Source: Marinomonas maritima (GTDB lineage Bacteria > Pseudomonadota > Gammaproteobacteria > Pseudomonadales > Marinomonadaceae). Taken from it: a DNA stretch of 64,000 nucleotides. A program made the translations under genes and the position numbers. The DNA is taken from assembly GCF_024435075.2 (NCBI RefSeq), contig NZ_JAMZEG020000002.1, positions 248,001 through 312,000 of the forward strand. The letters run 5' to 3'. Below, piece after piece: positions 21,827 to 31,489 of this stretch (its first letter is position 1; every line of letters begins with the position of its first letter). A model generated the notes under the pieces. It made no database searches. It was given only the letters and a program-made list of their open reading frames with translations, and was not told where the DNA came from.

Positions 21827-23793
21827 ATAATAAAAAATTGGATGTTATTTGCTTAGGGCGTGCCGCTGTTGACCTGTATTCGGAACAAATTGGCGCGCCA
21901 TTAGAAGACGTTAGCAGCTTTAAGAAATACCTTGGCGGCTCGTCTTGTAATATTGCGTTTGGGACGTCTCGCATGGGATTAAAGTCGGCCATGTTAACGC
22001 GGGTCGGTGATGAACACATGGGACGATTTGTTCGTAAGGAATTGGCACGAGCCGGTGTGGATGTTTCCCATGTTGTCACCGATGAAGCGCGTTTAACCGG
22101 TTTGGTGTTATTGGGTATCAAGGACAAAGATACCTTTCCATTAATCTTTTACCGTGAAAACTGCGCTGACATGGCGATCAGTGAAGACGATTTTGACGAA
22201 GCTTACATCGCTTCAGCGAAAGCTTTATTAATCACCGGAACGCATTTCTCTACTAAAGGTACAGATCAAGCGGCTAGAACGGCGATTCAATACGCGAAAG
22301 CCAATAATACTAAAGTCGTGGTCGACATCGATTATCGTCCCGTATTGTGGGGGTTAACTGGTCGTGGTGAAGGTGAAAATCGTTTTGTGTCGAACGACTC
22401 TGTGACTCAACATCTTTTATCCATCATGCCATTGTGTGATTTGGTGGTCGGTACAGAAGAAGAGTTTCATATCGCGGGTGGCAGCGAAGACACCATTGAA
22501 TGTTTAAAACGCATCCGCCATATCTCGTCTGCTGAGCTGGTGGTAAAACGCGGTGCTTTGGGTTGTTCTGTTTTTAAAGGCGCAATACCAGTGACGCTAG
22601 ACGAAGGCATTACGCGTTATGGTGTAACGGTCGATGTGTTAAATGTGTTGGGTGCAGGTGACGCTTTTTTGAGTGGTTATTTACGCGGCTGGATTCAGGG
22701 GGAAAGCACTGAAAATGCGTGTGATTATGCCAATTCTTGCGGTGCCATTGTGGTGTCTCGACATGGCTGTTCGCCTGCCATGCCGAGTCGTGAAGAGCTG
22801 GATTATTATTTGATTCATCGAGATGACATTCCACGCCCTGATCTTGATCCAGTACTTAACTATTTACATCGTGTGACAACGCAACGCACTGTGCGTCATG
22901 AGCAGGGTAAAGAATGGCAAGACATGTGTATTTTGGCGTTTGATCATCGACGTCAATTCGTGGATATGTGTCGTGAAGCAGGCGTGTCATTGTCGCAAAT
23001 CCCAAAAGCTAAAAAATTGATACTAGAAGCCGCTTATCAAGGCGCTTCTAGTCTAGAAGGTAAAGTTGGCGGTACGGGTATTTTAGCCGACGGTACCTTT
23101 GCGCAAGATGTATTGAATGATATTACGGGCAAAGACCATTGGATTGCTCGTCCAGTAGAGCTGCCAAGCAGTCGTCCACTTCGATTCGAATTAGGCAACA
23201 ACGTTGGGCAAACTATTGCGACTTGGCCTGTGAATCACATTGTGAAATGTTTGGTTTTTTATCATCCCGATGACGCCATTGCATTGCGTAATGAGCAAGA
23301 GCAGAAAGTCATGGACCTTTACCGCGCTTGCTGCACAACGGGTCATGAGTTGCTTGTTGAAATTATTCCACCAGCCGATTCAGATGTACAAGACGATACC
23401 TTGTCTCGCTCAATTGAACGTTTTTATAATTTGGGCGTGTTTCCGGATTGGTGGAAACTGCCTTCCCCTAGTAAAGCCGCTTGGAAAAATATTAGTGACC
23501 TTATTAAAGCGCGAGCACCTTATTGCCGAGGCGTCGTATTGCTGGGTTTGGACGCGCCTGTTGAAGAATTAAAAGCTGGCTTTAATGCTGCGGCAGGGCA
23601 AGACATTTGCAAAGGCTTTGCCATCGGACGCACTATTTTCTCCGAACCAACTAAGGCTTGGCTAAGAAAAGAAATCGATGATAAGGAATTCACCTCAAGG
23701 GTTAAAAAGAACTATTTGGAAATGAGTGAGTTATGGCAGCAGCGTAATGGTAAAAACCTTGGCGAACAATCTGCTAAGCGGATGGAGGCATAA
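21823..23793 (+). CDS. iolC: IolC: 5-dehydro-2-deoxygluconokinase fused to a DUF2090 aldolase-like domain
   Basis: The 656-residue product has two parts. Residues about 1-325 are a PfkB-type kinase (GGSSCNIAFGTSRMG near the N-terminus, catalytic GAGDAF motif) that phosphorylates 5-dehydro-2-deoxygluconate. Residues about 340-640 are a DUF2090 domain (AFDHRRQF, KVGGTGILAD, WWKLPSPS with K545, GFAIGRTIF). That domain resembles the LacD class I aldolase layout. No iolJ is present in the cluster, so this half may cleave the phosphorylated product (inference). The fusion itself is known in proteobacterial IolC. The start overlaps the upstream oxidoreductase gene. Confidence 0.93.
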   Translation: MNNKKLDVICLGRAAVDLYSEQIGAPLEDVSSFKKYLGGSSCNIAFGTSRMGLKSAMLTRVGDEHMGRFVRKELARAGVDVSHVVTDEARLTGLVLLGIKDKDTFPLIFYRENCADMAISEDDFDEAYIASAKALLITGTHFSTKGTDQAARTAIQYAKANNTKVVVDIDYRPVLWGLTGRGEGENRFVSNDSVTQHLLSIMPLCDLVVGTEEEFHIAGGSEDTIECLKRIRHISSAELVVKRGALGCSVFKGAIPVTLDEGITRYGVTVDVLNVLGAGDAFLSGYLRGWIQGESTENACDYANSCGAIVVSRHGCSPAMPSREELDYYLIHRDDIPRPDLDPVLNYLHRVTTQRTVRHEQGKEWQDMCILAFDHRRQFVDMCREAGVSLSQIPKAKKLILEAAYQGASSLEGKVGGTGILADGTFAQDVLNDITGKDHWIARPVELPSSRPLRFELGNNVGQTIATWPVNHIVKCLVFYHPDDAIALRNEQEQKVMDLYRACCTTGHELLVEIIPPADSDVQDDTLSRSIERFYNLGVFPDWWKLPSPSKAAWKNISDLIKARAPYCRGVVLLGLDAPVEELKAGFNAAAGQDICKGFAIGRTIFSEPTKAWLRKEIDDKEFTSRVKKNYLEMSELWQQRNGKNLGEQSAKRMEA

Positions 23794-23796
23794 AAA

Positions 23797-25659
23797 ATGG
23801 AAACATTACGTTTAACCATGGCACAAGCTCTGGTCAAGCATCTACAAGTTCAGTTCACCGTGATTGATGGTGTAGAGGTGCCGCTGTTCGGCGGCGCTTG
23901 GGCGATTTTCGGACACGGTAACGTGGCTGGAATAGGCGAGGCATTGGCACAGGTTAAAAATGAGTTCACCACGTTTCGAGCGCATAACGAACAGGGTATG
24001 GCATTGGCTGCTTGCGCTTACGCGAAACAGCACCGCCGTCAACGTATTATGGCCTGTACATCGTCCATTGGTCCTGGTGCAACCAACATGATTACGGCAG
24101 CGGGTTTGGCCATGGCCAATCGCTTGCCTGTGTTGTTTTTACCAGGTGATGTATTTGCGACTCGAACCCCAGATCCTGTGTTACAGCAAGTTGAGCATTT
24201 TAACGATCCGACTATGTCGGTGAATGATTGTTTTCGTCCAGTATCGCGCTATTTTGATCGTATTAATCGCCCAGAGCAGCTGATCACCAGTTTGCCAGCG
24301 GCCATTAATACCATGTTGGACCCGATTACTTGTGGCCCTGCGACCTTAGCGTTACCACAAGATGTGCAAACCATGGCGTTTGATTTTCCAACAAATTTCT
24401 TTGCCAAGAAAGTTCATAAACTGCGTCGTAATCGAACCGATGTGGATCAACTAGCATCGGCTGTTGAGGCGATAAAAAAAGCGAAAAAGCCATTGATTTT
24501 GCTTGGCGGAGGCGTGCATTACAGCTTGGCGGTAGAGGAAGCGAAAGCCTTTATTGAGCACTATCAGATTCCCGCGTGTGAAACACAAGCCGGCAAGGGC
24601 GCGTTGGCTTGGGATCATAAGTTCAACCTTGGCTCAGTCGGTGTAACCGGATCGAGTGCGGCCAATGCGGCGGCACAAGAAGCGGATTTGATTATTGCCA
24701 TTGGCACACGTTTGCAAGATTTCACCTCGGCCTCTCGTACATTATTTGCGAACCCTGATCACACTTTGCTGAGTCTAAACGTGACGCCGTTCGATGCAGA
24801 AAAACATCGTTCTTTACCATTGGTCGGTGATGTAAAAGTGACACTGCAAGAGTTAATGGCAGAGCTAGGAGATCAACAAGCGCCGTTGTCCTGGGTGGAT
24901 CATGTTCACGAGTTGAATCAAACATGGCTGTCGGCAGTGGATCAAGCGACGGCCTTGCCTACGCAAGCGAGCGACAAACACTATTTGCCGACGGATGCGA
25001 ATGTCATTGGCGTAATCAATCGTTTTTTCTCGGTTGATAGCACGATAGTTCAAGCCGCCGGTGGTTTGCCGGGTGAATTACATAAGCTTTGGCGCACGTC
25101 TTCTGATCTTGGCTATCACGTGGAATACGGTTTTTCTTGTATGGGTTACGAACTAGCGGGCGGCCTAGGCGTGAAAATGGCAACGCCAGAACGAGAAGTG
25201 ATCGTGATGGTGGGAGACGGCAGTTATTTAATGCTGAATTCGGAAATCGCCACGTCTGTCATGTTGGGTTTAAAACTCACTATTGTCGTTTTGGATAACC
25301 GAGGTTACGCCTGTATCAATCGATTACAGCAAGCGTGCGGCGGCGAACCGTTCAATAATTTATTGCAAAACTGTCACATGGTTGACGCGGGCGCTCCAAA
25401 AACAGACTTTGCTGCACACGCTAGCGCCTTGGGTGCGGCGTCTGAAAAAGTGGCTTGTCTGGCGGAACTAGAAGCCGCATTAGTGCGAGCAAGAGCCAGT
25501 GATAAAACCTATGTGATTGCGATAGACACCGACCCAATGCCGAGCACGCAAGCAGGTGGAGCGTGGTGGGATGTGGCCGTACCAGAAGTGTCGACTCGTG
25601 ACGCCGTGGTGAGCGCCGAACACCAGTACAAAATAGCCAAACAGCAACAGCCTTATTAA
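23797..25659 (+). CDS. iolD: IolD: 3D-(3,5/4)-trihydroxycyclohexane-1,2-dione hydrolase
   Basis: This is a 620-residue thiamine diphosphate enzyme that hydrolytically opens the inositol-derived diketone ring. The TPP/Mg motif is GDGSYLMLNSEI followed by LDNRGYACINRLQ, and the N-terminal domain contains the conserved glutamate in FRAHNEQGMA. Length and order of the three TPP-enzyme domains fit IolD. It begins three bases after iolC, with GGAGG inside the iolC end acting as ribosome binding site. Confidence 0.95.
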   Translation: METLRLTMAQALVKHLQVQFTVIDGVEVPLFGGAWAIFGHGNVAGIGEALAQVKNEFTTFRAHNEQGMALAACAYAKQHRRQRIMACTSSIGPGATNMITAAGLAMANRLPVLFLPGDVFATRTPDPVLQQVEHFNDPTMSVNDCFRPVSRYFDRINRPEQLITSLPAAINTMLDPITCGPATLALPQDVQTMAFDFPTNFFAKKVHKLRRNRTDVDQLASAVEAIKKAKKPLILLGGGVHYSLAVEEAKAFIEHYQIPACETQAGKGALAWDHKFNLGSVGVTGSSAANAAAQEADLIIAIGTRLQDFTSASRTLFANPDHTLLSLNVTPFDAEKHRSLPLVGDVKVTLQELMAELGDQQAPLSWVDHVHELNQTWLSAVDQATALPTQASDKHYLPTDANVIGVINRFFSVDSTIVQAAGGLPGELHKLWRTSSDLGYHVEYGFSCMGYELAGGLGVKMATPEREVIVMVGDGSYLMLNSEIATSVMLGLKLTIVVLDNRGYACINRLQQACGGEPFNNLLQNCHMVDAGAPKTDFAAHASALGAASEKVACLAELEAALVRARASDKTYVIAIDTDPMPSTQAGGAWWDVAVPEVSTRDAVVSAEHQYKIAKQQQPY

Positions 25660-25687
25660 CTTTTAGATCAGAGCTTGGAGCAATCCT

Positions 25688-26620
25688 ATGAACAGCAACA
25701 ATAAAAATAACAACGCGAAAACGGAATCCAACATCCGAATCGGCATAAATCCTCTGACTTGGACTAACGACGATTTACCCTCGTTGGGCGCAGATACGCC
25801 GCTCGAAGTGTGTTTGAGTGAAGCCAGTCAGGCTGGTTACAGCGGTATAGAATTAGGTAATAAATTTCCTCGTGATGCGTCTATCTTGGGGCCAATATTA
25901 AAGCAACATAATTTGTCTCTTGTATCAGGCTGGTACAGCGCACGTTTGCTAGAGCGAAGTGTGGAAGACGAAATTGCAGCGATGCAAGATCACCTCAATT
26001 TACTGAAAGCGTTAGGGTCGACTGCCATGGTGTTTGCCGAGGTCAGTGGCTGTATTCATGGTGATCAATCTGTTCCTTTGTCTCATCGCCCCCGTATGAC
26101 GGCGAACCAATGGGACGAATACGCCAAACGTATGACCGCGGTAGCGGATTATATGGCCGCCGAAGGCGTAAAAATGGCGTATCACCATCATATGGGCACG
26201 GTGATCGAAACCGCGGAAGAAGTCGATAAGCTAATGCAAATGACGGGAGATAACGTCGGTTTGTTGCTGGACACCGGTCATATTACGTTTGCGGGTGGTG
26301 ATGCATTAGCGATGGTCAAAAAGCACGCTAAACGTATCACTCATGTTCATTGTAAAGACATTCGTCCAAGTGTGTTGAAAGATAACCTTAACCGTGACAG
26401 TGCGTTTTTAAATGCCGTTCTAGAAGGTGTTTATACGGTACCCGGCGATGGCAGTATTGATTATTTCCCTATTTTTGAAGTGTTGAAATCTGTGGACTAT
26501 TCCGGTTGGATTGTGGTGGAAGCGGAGCAGGATCCGGCTATTGCGCACCCATTAACGTATGCAACAAAAGGCTACGAGTATTTGTCAGCGAATTTGAAAA
26601 AAGCTGGTTTTACTTTTTAA
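25688..26620 (+). CDS. iolE: IolE: inosose dehydratase
   Basis: This is a 310-residue xylose-isomerase-like TIM barrel that dehydrates scyllo-inosose. Conserved segments include GINPLTWTNDD, GIELGNKFP, YHHHMGTVIET and LLDTGHITFAGGD, with metal ligands E/D/H at barrel strand ends. The N-terminus (MNSNNKNNNAK) is a short Asn-rich extension before the conserved start, probably disordered. GGAG lies seven bases upstream of the ATG. It is one step after IolG and before IolD in the pathway. Confidence 0.95.
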   Translation: MNSNNKNNNAKTESNIRIGINPLTWTNDDLPSLGADTPLEVCLSEASQAGYSGIELGNKFPRDASILGPILKQHNLSLVSGWYSARLLERSVEDEIAAMQDHLNLLKALGSTAMVFAEVSGCIHGDQSVPLSHRPRMTANQWDEYAKRMTAVADYMAAEGVKMAYHHHMGTVIETAEEVDKLMQMTGDNVGLLLDTGHITFAGGDALAMVKKHAKRITHVHCKDIRPSVLKDNLNRDSAFLNAVLEGVYTVPGDGSIDYFPIFEVLKSVDYSGWIVVEAEQDPAIAHPLTYATKGYEYLSANLKKAGFTF

Positions 26621-26667
26621 TCTCACGCTAGAAATAGCCGAATTCATGTATTTAAAGAGAGAAAAAA

Positions 26668-28194
26668 ATGTCTAATTTGAATAACGTTATGGGTAACTTC
26701 ATCGACAATGAATGCGTTGAAAGTACCTCGTCTCGTAAAGCAAACGTCTTTAACCCTGCGACAGGGGAGGTGTCTCTATCTGTATCGCTGAGCACGGTCG
26801 AGGAAACACAATCCGCCATTACGTCGGCACAAACGGCGTTTGAAACTTGGTCTAATGTCACCCCTTTAAATCGTGCCCGCGTGATGTTTAAGTTTAAAGC
26901 TTTAGTGGAAACACACAGCCATGAGTTGGCTGAGTTGATTGCCAGCGAACACGGAAAAGTCTATTCCGATGCCATGGGCGAACTGACGCGCGGCTTGGAA
27001 GTTGTGGAGTTTGCTTGTGGTATTCCGCATCTTCAAAAAGGCGAGCACAGCTTAAATGTAGGTCGTGGTGTTGACAGTTACAGCTTGATGCAACCGCTTG
27101 GTGTTTGCGCGGGTATCAGCCCGTTTAACTTCCCTGCCATGGTGCCAATGTGGATGTTTCCTGTGTCCATTGCTTGTGGTAATACATTTGTAATGAAACC
27201 GTCTGAAAAAGACCCAAGCACCATCATGCGTCTTGCAGAATTACTCAAAGAAGCAGGTTTACCAGATGGTGTCTTTAACGTAGTAAACGGGGATAAAGAG
27301 TCGGTTGATGTATTGCTAACTGACGAGCGAGTGCAAGCGGTGAGCTTTGTTGGTTCTACGCCTATTGCGGAATACATTTATGCAACAGCCAGTGCACACG
27401 GCAAGCGAGTGCAAGCCCTAGGCGGTGCGAAAAATCACATGTTAGTGATGCCAGATGCTGATCCAAATCAAGTAGTGAACTCATTAATGGGTGCGGCTTA
27501 CGGGTCGGCGGGTGAGCGTTGCATGGCGATTTCGGTTGCGGTTTGTGTCGGCGACGAAGTGGCTGATAACCTGATTGCTAAACTGCAAAAAGAAATTACA
27601 ACGATGACCATAGGACCCGGTTTGTACAAACAATATGGCATCGAAAACGAGCCCCACATGGGACCTTTGGTCAGCCAAGAGCACGCACAAAAAGTACGTG
27701 ACTATATTACGTCTGGTGTGGAACAAGGTGCGACCTTGGTGGTTGATGGTCGTGATTTCGTCTGCAAAAACCACGAGCAAGGCTACTTTGTTGGACCCAC
27801 GCTTTTTGACCAAGTGAAAGCGGGCATGCGTATTTATGATGAAGAAATTTTCGGTCCAGTGTTGTGTGTGGTGCGAGTGGATTCTTATGAAGAAGGTTTG
27901 GCGTTAATTAACCGTCACGAATATGGTAACGGCACCGCGATTTTCACGAGAGATGGTGATACCGCGCGTCAGTTTACCGAAAAAGTTCAAGTGGGCATGG
28001 TGGGTGTAAATGTGCCTATTCCAGTACCTATGGCATTCCATAGTTTTGGTGGTTGGAAACGATCTTTGTTTGGCCCTTTACACATGCATGGGCCTGATGG
28101 CGTGCGCTTCTATACTCGCATGAAAACCATTACGGCTCGCTGGCCGACAGGTTTGCGGGCGGGTCCAGAGTTCTCTATGCCAACCATGAAGTAA
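26668..28194 (+). CDS. iolA: Methylmalonate-semialdehyde dehydrogenase, acylating (IolA/MmsA)
   Basis: This is a 508-residue CoA-acylating aldehyde dehydrogenase that converts malonate semialdehyde (from inositol) to acetyl-CoA and CO2, and can act on methylmalonate semialdehyde. The catalytic cysteine lies in AGERCMAIS. GISPFNFPAMVPMWM and FGGWKRSLFG are typical of the MmsA branch. It is embedded between iolE and iolB on the same strand, so an inositol role is most likely. The symbol mmsA would also be acceptable. Confidence 0.94.
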   Translation: MSNLNNVMGNFIDNECVESTSSRKANVFNPATGEVSLSVSLSTVEETQSAITSAQTAFETWSNVTPLNRARVMFKFKALVETHSHELAELIASEHGKVYSDAMGELTRGLEVVEFACGIPHLQKGEHSLNVGRGVDSYSLMQPLGVCAGISPFNFPAMVPMWMFPVSIACGNTFVMKPSEKDPSTIMRLAELLKEAGLPDGVFNVVNGDKESVDVLLTDERVQAVSFVGSTPIAEYIYATASAHGKRVQALGGAKNHMLVMPDADPNQVVNSLMGAAYGSAGERCMAISVAVCVGDEVADNLIAKLQKEITTMTIGPGLYKQYGIENEPHMGPLVSQEHAQKVRDYITSGVEQGATLVVDGRDFVCKNHEQGYFVGPTLFDQVKAGMRIYDEEIFGPVLCVVRVDSYEEGLALINRHEYGNGTAIFTRDGDTARQFTEKVQVGMVGVNVPIPVPMAFHSFGGWKRSLFGPLHMHGPDGVRFYTRMKTITARWPTGLRAGPEFSMPTMK

Positions 28195-28215
28195 TTTGTT
28201 TCGAGGTTTTGAATT

Positions 28216-29046
28216 ATGTCGCATTTACTAAGTAAAAATAGCCTAAGTAAAAATAGCCAACAAACAGGGCAGACGCAAACTCAGCTGGTGACGCCTAAAA
28301 GTGCCAATTGGCGTTATGTTGGCTTTGAAGCGCACCAGCTTAAAGCGGGTGAATCGATCACTATCGAAACGGCAACGGACGAAGTGTGTGCGGTGATTCT
28401 GTCAGGAAAAGCCAATGCTAACACCAAACTTGAAGCGTGGAAGGATATTGGCGATCGCATGAGCGTGTTTGATCAGAAAGCACCGTACTCTGTGTATTCT
28501 CCGGCTCAAGATGAGATTCACATTGAAGCGATTACGGATGTGGAAGTGGCTTTTTGTAAAGCGCCGGGTAAGGGCGGTTTTAAAGCGAAATTGATTTCGC
28601 CTGAGCAGTGCCAATATGAAACACGTGGTGTAACGAGTAATACTCGCCATGTGTGCAATATTTTGTTTGGCAACGAACCAGCGGACAGCTTACTAGTGTG
28701 TGAAGTCATCACGCCAAGTGGCGGCTGGTCTAGCTATCCGCCTCATAAACATGATACCGACGCAGCACCTGCAGAAACTCAATTGGAAGAAACCTACTAT
28801 CACAAGATAGATCCACCGCAAGGTTTTGCTTTTCAACGAGTCTATACCGATGATCGAAGCATTGATGAGACCATGGCGGTGGAAGACGGCGACCTTGTGA
28901 TGGTGCCGGAAGGCTATCACCCTGTCGGCGTGCCTCATGGCTATCAGTCTTATTATTTAAATGTCATGGCGGGACCAAGTCGGAATTGGATATTCCATAA
29001 CGACCCAGATCATGAATGGATTATTGAACGAGATAAACAGCGTTAA
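28216..29046 (+). CDS. iolB: IolB: 5-deoxy-glucuronate isomerase
   Basis: This is a 276-residue bicupin isomerase converting 5-deoxyglucuronate to 5-dehydro-2-deoxygluconate. The metal-binding cupin segment SSYPPHKHDTD plus a downstream EETYYHKI and EGYHPVGVPHGY are IolB hallmarks. The N-terminus carries a perfect 15-bp tandem duplication that repeats LSKNS; it lies outside the conserved fold. GAGG precedes the ATG. A 149-base gap with an unusual inverted repeat separates it from iolG. Confidence 0.94.
   Translation: MSHLLSKNSLSKNSQQTGQTQTQLVTPKSANWRYVGFEAHQLKAGESITIETATDEVCAVILSGKANANTKLEAWKDIGDRMSVFDQKAPYSVYSPAQDEIHIEAITDVEVAFCKAPGKGGFKAKLISPEQCQYETRGVTSNTRHVCNILFGNEPADSLLVCEVITPSGGWSSYPPHKHDTDAAPAETQLEETYYHKIDPPQGFAFQRVYTDDRSIDETMAVEDGDLVMVPEGYHPVGVPHGYQSYYLNVMAGPSRNWIFHNDPDHEWIIERDKQR
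28228..28257 (+). repeat. Two perfect 15-bp tandem repeats within iolB
   Basis: The unit CTAAGTAAAAATAGC occurs at 28228-28242 and again at 28243-28257 without mismatch. Being 15 bp it stays in frame and duplicates five residues (LSKNS) near the IolB N-terminus. Related 15-bp units occur in the NRPS and fepD genes. Confidence 0.9.
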
Positions 29047-29061
29047 AGGTGTAGGCATTTG

Positions 29062-29162
29062 GGCGACTACTGCGCTCACCAATACTTTGTTGAAAATAGG
29101 AATAAGATGTTTTCTGAAAGATCTTTATTCATCGTCGCGACGTTACGAAAACAGTAGTCGCC
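29062..29162 (+). repeat. 101-base inverted-repeat element between iolB and iolG
   Basis: GGCGACTACTG at 29062-29072 is exactly complementary to CAGTAGTCGCC at 29152-29162. The enclosed 79 bases hold two further 10-bp palindromes, AAAGATCTTT at 29117-29126 and CGTCGCGACG at 29133-29142. There is no T tract, so it is not an ordinary terminator. It could be a structured mRNA element or a small MITE-like remnant; no gene is visible in the gap. Confidence 0.6.
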
Positions 29163-29195
29163 TTGTATAAAAACAATAAACTCAAGGATAAAACT

Positions 29196-30194
29196 ATGCT
29201 TAATTTTGCGTTATTTGGTGCCGGTCGAATCGGGAAAATGCATGCAAAAAACATTCAGGCGTTTTCTCAATCAAATCTTAAATATGTCTTTGATGTGTAT
29301 GCTCCCGCAGCAGAAGAAGTGGCCAAAGCAACGGGTGCGAAAGTTGTTTCCAGTGTGGATGAAGCCTTAGCCGATCCAGACGTTCATGCGGTATTGATTG
29401 CAACCAGCACCGACACGCACGTTGAACTGATTGTAAAAGCCGCGAAAGCGGGCAAAGCCATTTTATGTGAAAAACCGATTGATCTAGACACCGCAACAGT
29501 AAACGCTTGTTTAGAGCAAATTAAAGATTGCCCAGTGCCAATCCAAATTGGTTTTAATCGCCGTTACGATCCTAGCCACGCGGCTGTCGCCAAGGCGGCG
29601 CAAGACGGCAGTATCGGTAAGCTAGAACAGTTAATTATCACCAGTCGTGATCCGGGGATGGCACCGGTAGAATATCTGAAATCGTCAGGAGGAATTTTTC
29701 GTGACATGATCATTCATGATTTCGATATGGCGCGCTTTGTTCTTAACGAAGAAATTGTTGAGTTACAAGCATTCGGCGGTGCAATGGTGGATGAAAAAAT
29801 CACTGACATTGGCGACGTTGACAGCGTGATGTTGATCATGAAAAGCCAATCTGGTCGTTTAATTCACATTAATGGCTCTCGTCGTGCAATCTATGGTTAC
29901 GATCAGCGCGTCGAAGCATTTGGTTCAGAAGGTATGGTAATTTCGAATAACCAAACACCTACGTCCGTGACTCGATTCACTAAAGAAACCACGCAAGTAA
30001 AAGACCCACTTTATAACTTTTTTATTGATCGTTATGTGGATGCTTATAATCTACAACTAACGTCTTTTATTGAAAATGTCTTAGCGAAACAGCCCGTTTC
30101 GCCAAGTTTTGAAGACGGACGCCGAGCGCAAATGCTAGCCGATGCGGCACAGAAATCCCTTGAAACAGGGCAGAAAGTAACGCTGAACTGGTAA
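29196..30194 (+). CDS. iolG: IolG: inositol 2-dehydrogenase
   Basis: This is a 332-residue Gfo/Idh/MocA enzyme catalysing the first step, NAD-dependent oxidation of myo-inositol to scyllo-inosose. It opens with the Rossmann motif GAGRIGKMHA and has the CEKPID motif and IGFNRRYDPSH followed by GGIFRDMIIHDFDMARF, all IolG features including the catalytic Lys/Asp/His set. I chose the ATG at 29196 behind CAAGGAT; an in-frame codon at 29163 would add residues unlike the family. A bidirectional terminator follows. Confidence 0.94.
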   Translation: MLNFALFGAGRIGKMHAKNIQAFSQSNLKYVFDVYAPAAEEVAKATGAKVVSSVDEALADPDVHAVLIATSTDTHVELIVKAAKAGKAILCEKPIDLDTATVNACLEQIKDCPVPIQIGFNRRYDPSHAAVAKAAQDGSIGKLEQLIITSRDPGMAPVEYLKSSGGIFRDMIIHDFDMARFVLNEEIVELQAFGGAMVDEKITDIGDVDSVMLIMKSQSGRLIHINGSRRAIYGYDQRVEAFGSEGMVISNNQTPTSVTRFTKETTQVKDPLYNFFIDRYVDAYNLQLTSFIENVLAKQPVSPSFEDGRRAQMLADAAQKSLETGQKVTLNW

Positions 30195-30215
30195 GGTTCG
30201 ATTTAATATGACGTA

Positions 30216-30244
30216 ATAAAAAAGGGCGAAAGCCCTTTTTTTCT
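30216..30244. terminator. Bidirectional terminator between iolG and the DUF748 gene
   Basis: AAAAAAGGGC and GCCCTTTTTT pair around a GAAA tetraloop. T tracts on both strands let it serve the iol operon (plus) and the converging DUF748 gene (minus). Confidence 0.93.
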
Positions 30245-30264
30245 TTTAGGTTCCAACATACAGA

Positions 30265-31332
30265 TTATTTATCAACTGGAAGGCCTTCAAATTTATTATC
30301 AAAGGCTTCTATAAAGGCATTTTTTAGCGTTTCTATGATGGCGTCAAAGGCACTGATTTCTGGGTTGTCTAATGAACCAGTAATGTTAATCTGAGTGGCG
30401 ACTTTATCTGAACTATTGTTGGTGAATAATCCCACCAAACCACCGCTTAATCCTTCCCAAGAGAGTTGGAATACCCCATCGTCATCTTTTACGACATCTT
30501 GTTCCCAATCTAATATATCGACATCTTTAAATAAGGGTTTGACATAACCATTGAGTCTTCCGCCAGAGGCTTTGAGTTCACTAATGACTTCTCCTGTTCC
30601 CGCGCGGAAGTCAAAACTCGCATAAGCCTGCGCGAAGTCGTTAAGCAGGGGTAATGAAACTGACTCTGTTTTGAGTGAAATTAAAAAGTCGTTCGAAACA
30701 AAAGGATCAAATTGTGCGTCCATTTCCATAGAAGCGGAGTTTAAGAGTTTGGCATTGAGCTTTAAATCCGCGACGCGTTTTCCGTCTTGCCCTGCAATAT
30801 TGGTTAGATTCGTCACTTCGGCATGAAGTTCCGTGAGCTGAATATTAACCGGAGGCGTGGAGTCAAAGTTGCGAAACGCAATGCGGCCATCGTTTAGGGT
30901 GATGTTACTGATGGTAATGGGAATAAGGCCTTCAACTACGCCTTTCCAATCGCCGCCTTTGCCGGATTGGGTATTTTCAGCTTGATTACTGTCAACGAAG
31001 TTTACCTGAGGAGAGTCAAGCCAAAGGTCGGCCAAAATTTCACCCTTAAATAAAGCTCGCCAACTTAGAGCAATATCGATGTTGTCCATTTGCAAGAAGG
31101 GGACTTGATGATCGCCTTTTACTTTTGAGATAGACAGTTGTTGAAGCTGATATGCGCCTCGATAAATATCAATATCCACGTTCTCGATATGTCCTGTGTA
31201 TTCCCCCATGTCAGACAGCTTCTGATTCACTGTGTGCAATGCCCAATAGGGTAAATACAGTCTGAGCATGATAAGAACGCTCAGGATTACTACAATAAAG
31301 GTTACCGTGTTCTTTAGTTTTTTCGTCTTCAT
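30265..31332 (-). CDS. DUF748/AsmA-like membrane-anchored protein
   Basis: This is a 355-residue protein with one N-terminal membrane helix (about residues 8-27) and a large periplasmic beta-rich part. The pattern LQQLSISKVKGDHQVPFLQMDNIDI and segments around LWLDSPQVNF and ITISNITLNDGRIAFRNF match DUF748, a family related to AsmA-like envelope proteins. Function is unknown, with links to envelope or lipid homeostasis known only for relatives. The start has a good AGGAGA site. It is monocistronic. Confidence 0.75.
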   Translation of the reverse strand: MKTKKLKNTVTFIVVILSVLIMLRLYLPYWALHTVNQKLSDMGEYTGHIENVDIDIYRGAYQLQQLSISKVKGDHQVPFLQMDNIDIALSWRALFKGEILADLWLDSPQVNFVDSNQAENTQSGKGGDWKGVVEGLIPITISNITLNDGRIAFRNFDSTPPVNIQLTELHAEVTNLTNIAGQDGKRVADLKLNAKLLNSASMEMDAQFDPFVSNDFLISLKTESVSLPLLNDFAQAYASFDFRAGTGEVISELKASGGRLNGYVKPLFKDVDILDWEQDVVKDDDGVFQLSWEGLSGGLVGLFTNNSSDKVATQINITGSLDNPEISAFDAIIETLKNAFIEAFDNKFEGLPVDK

Positions 31333-31489
31333 TCTACACTCTCCTTGCTTACACTAATGTTAAGGTGGAGGGTGATTTTTCGCAATTAGAATATCTGGCT
31401 TCCATAATCTGTACACGCTGTTGTCTTGTTATATACAGTGAGCATAATAAAGCGATTAGGAAGCTTTCTTAGTTGTGAATGCTTTTGCT

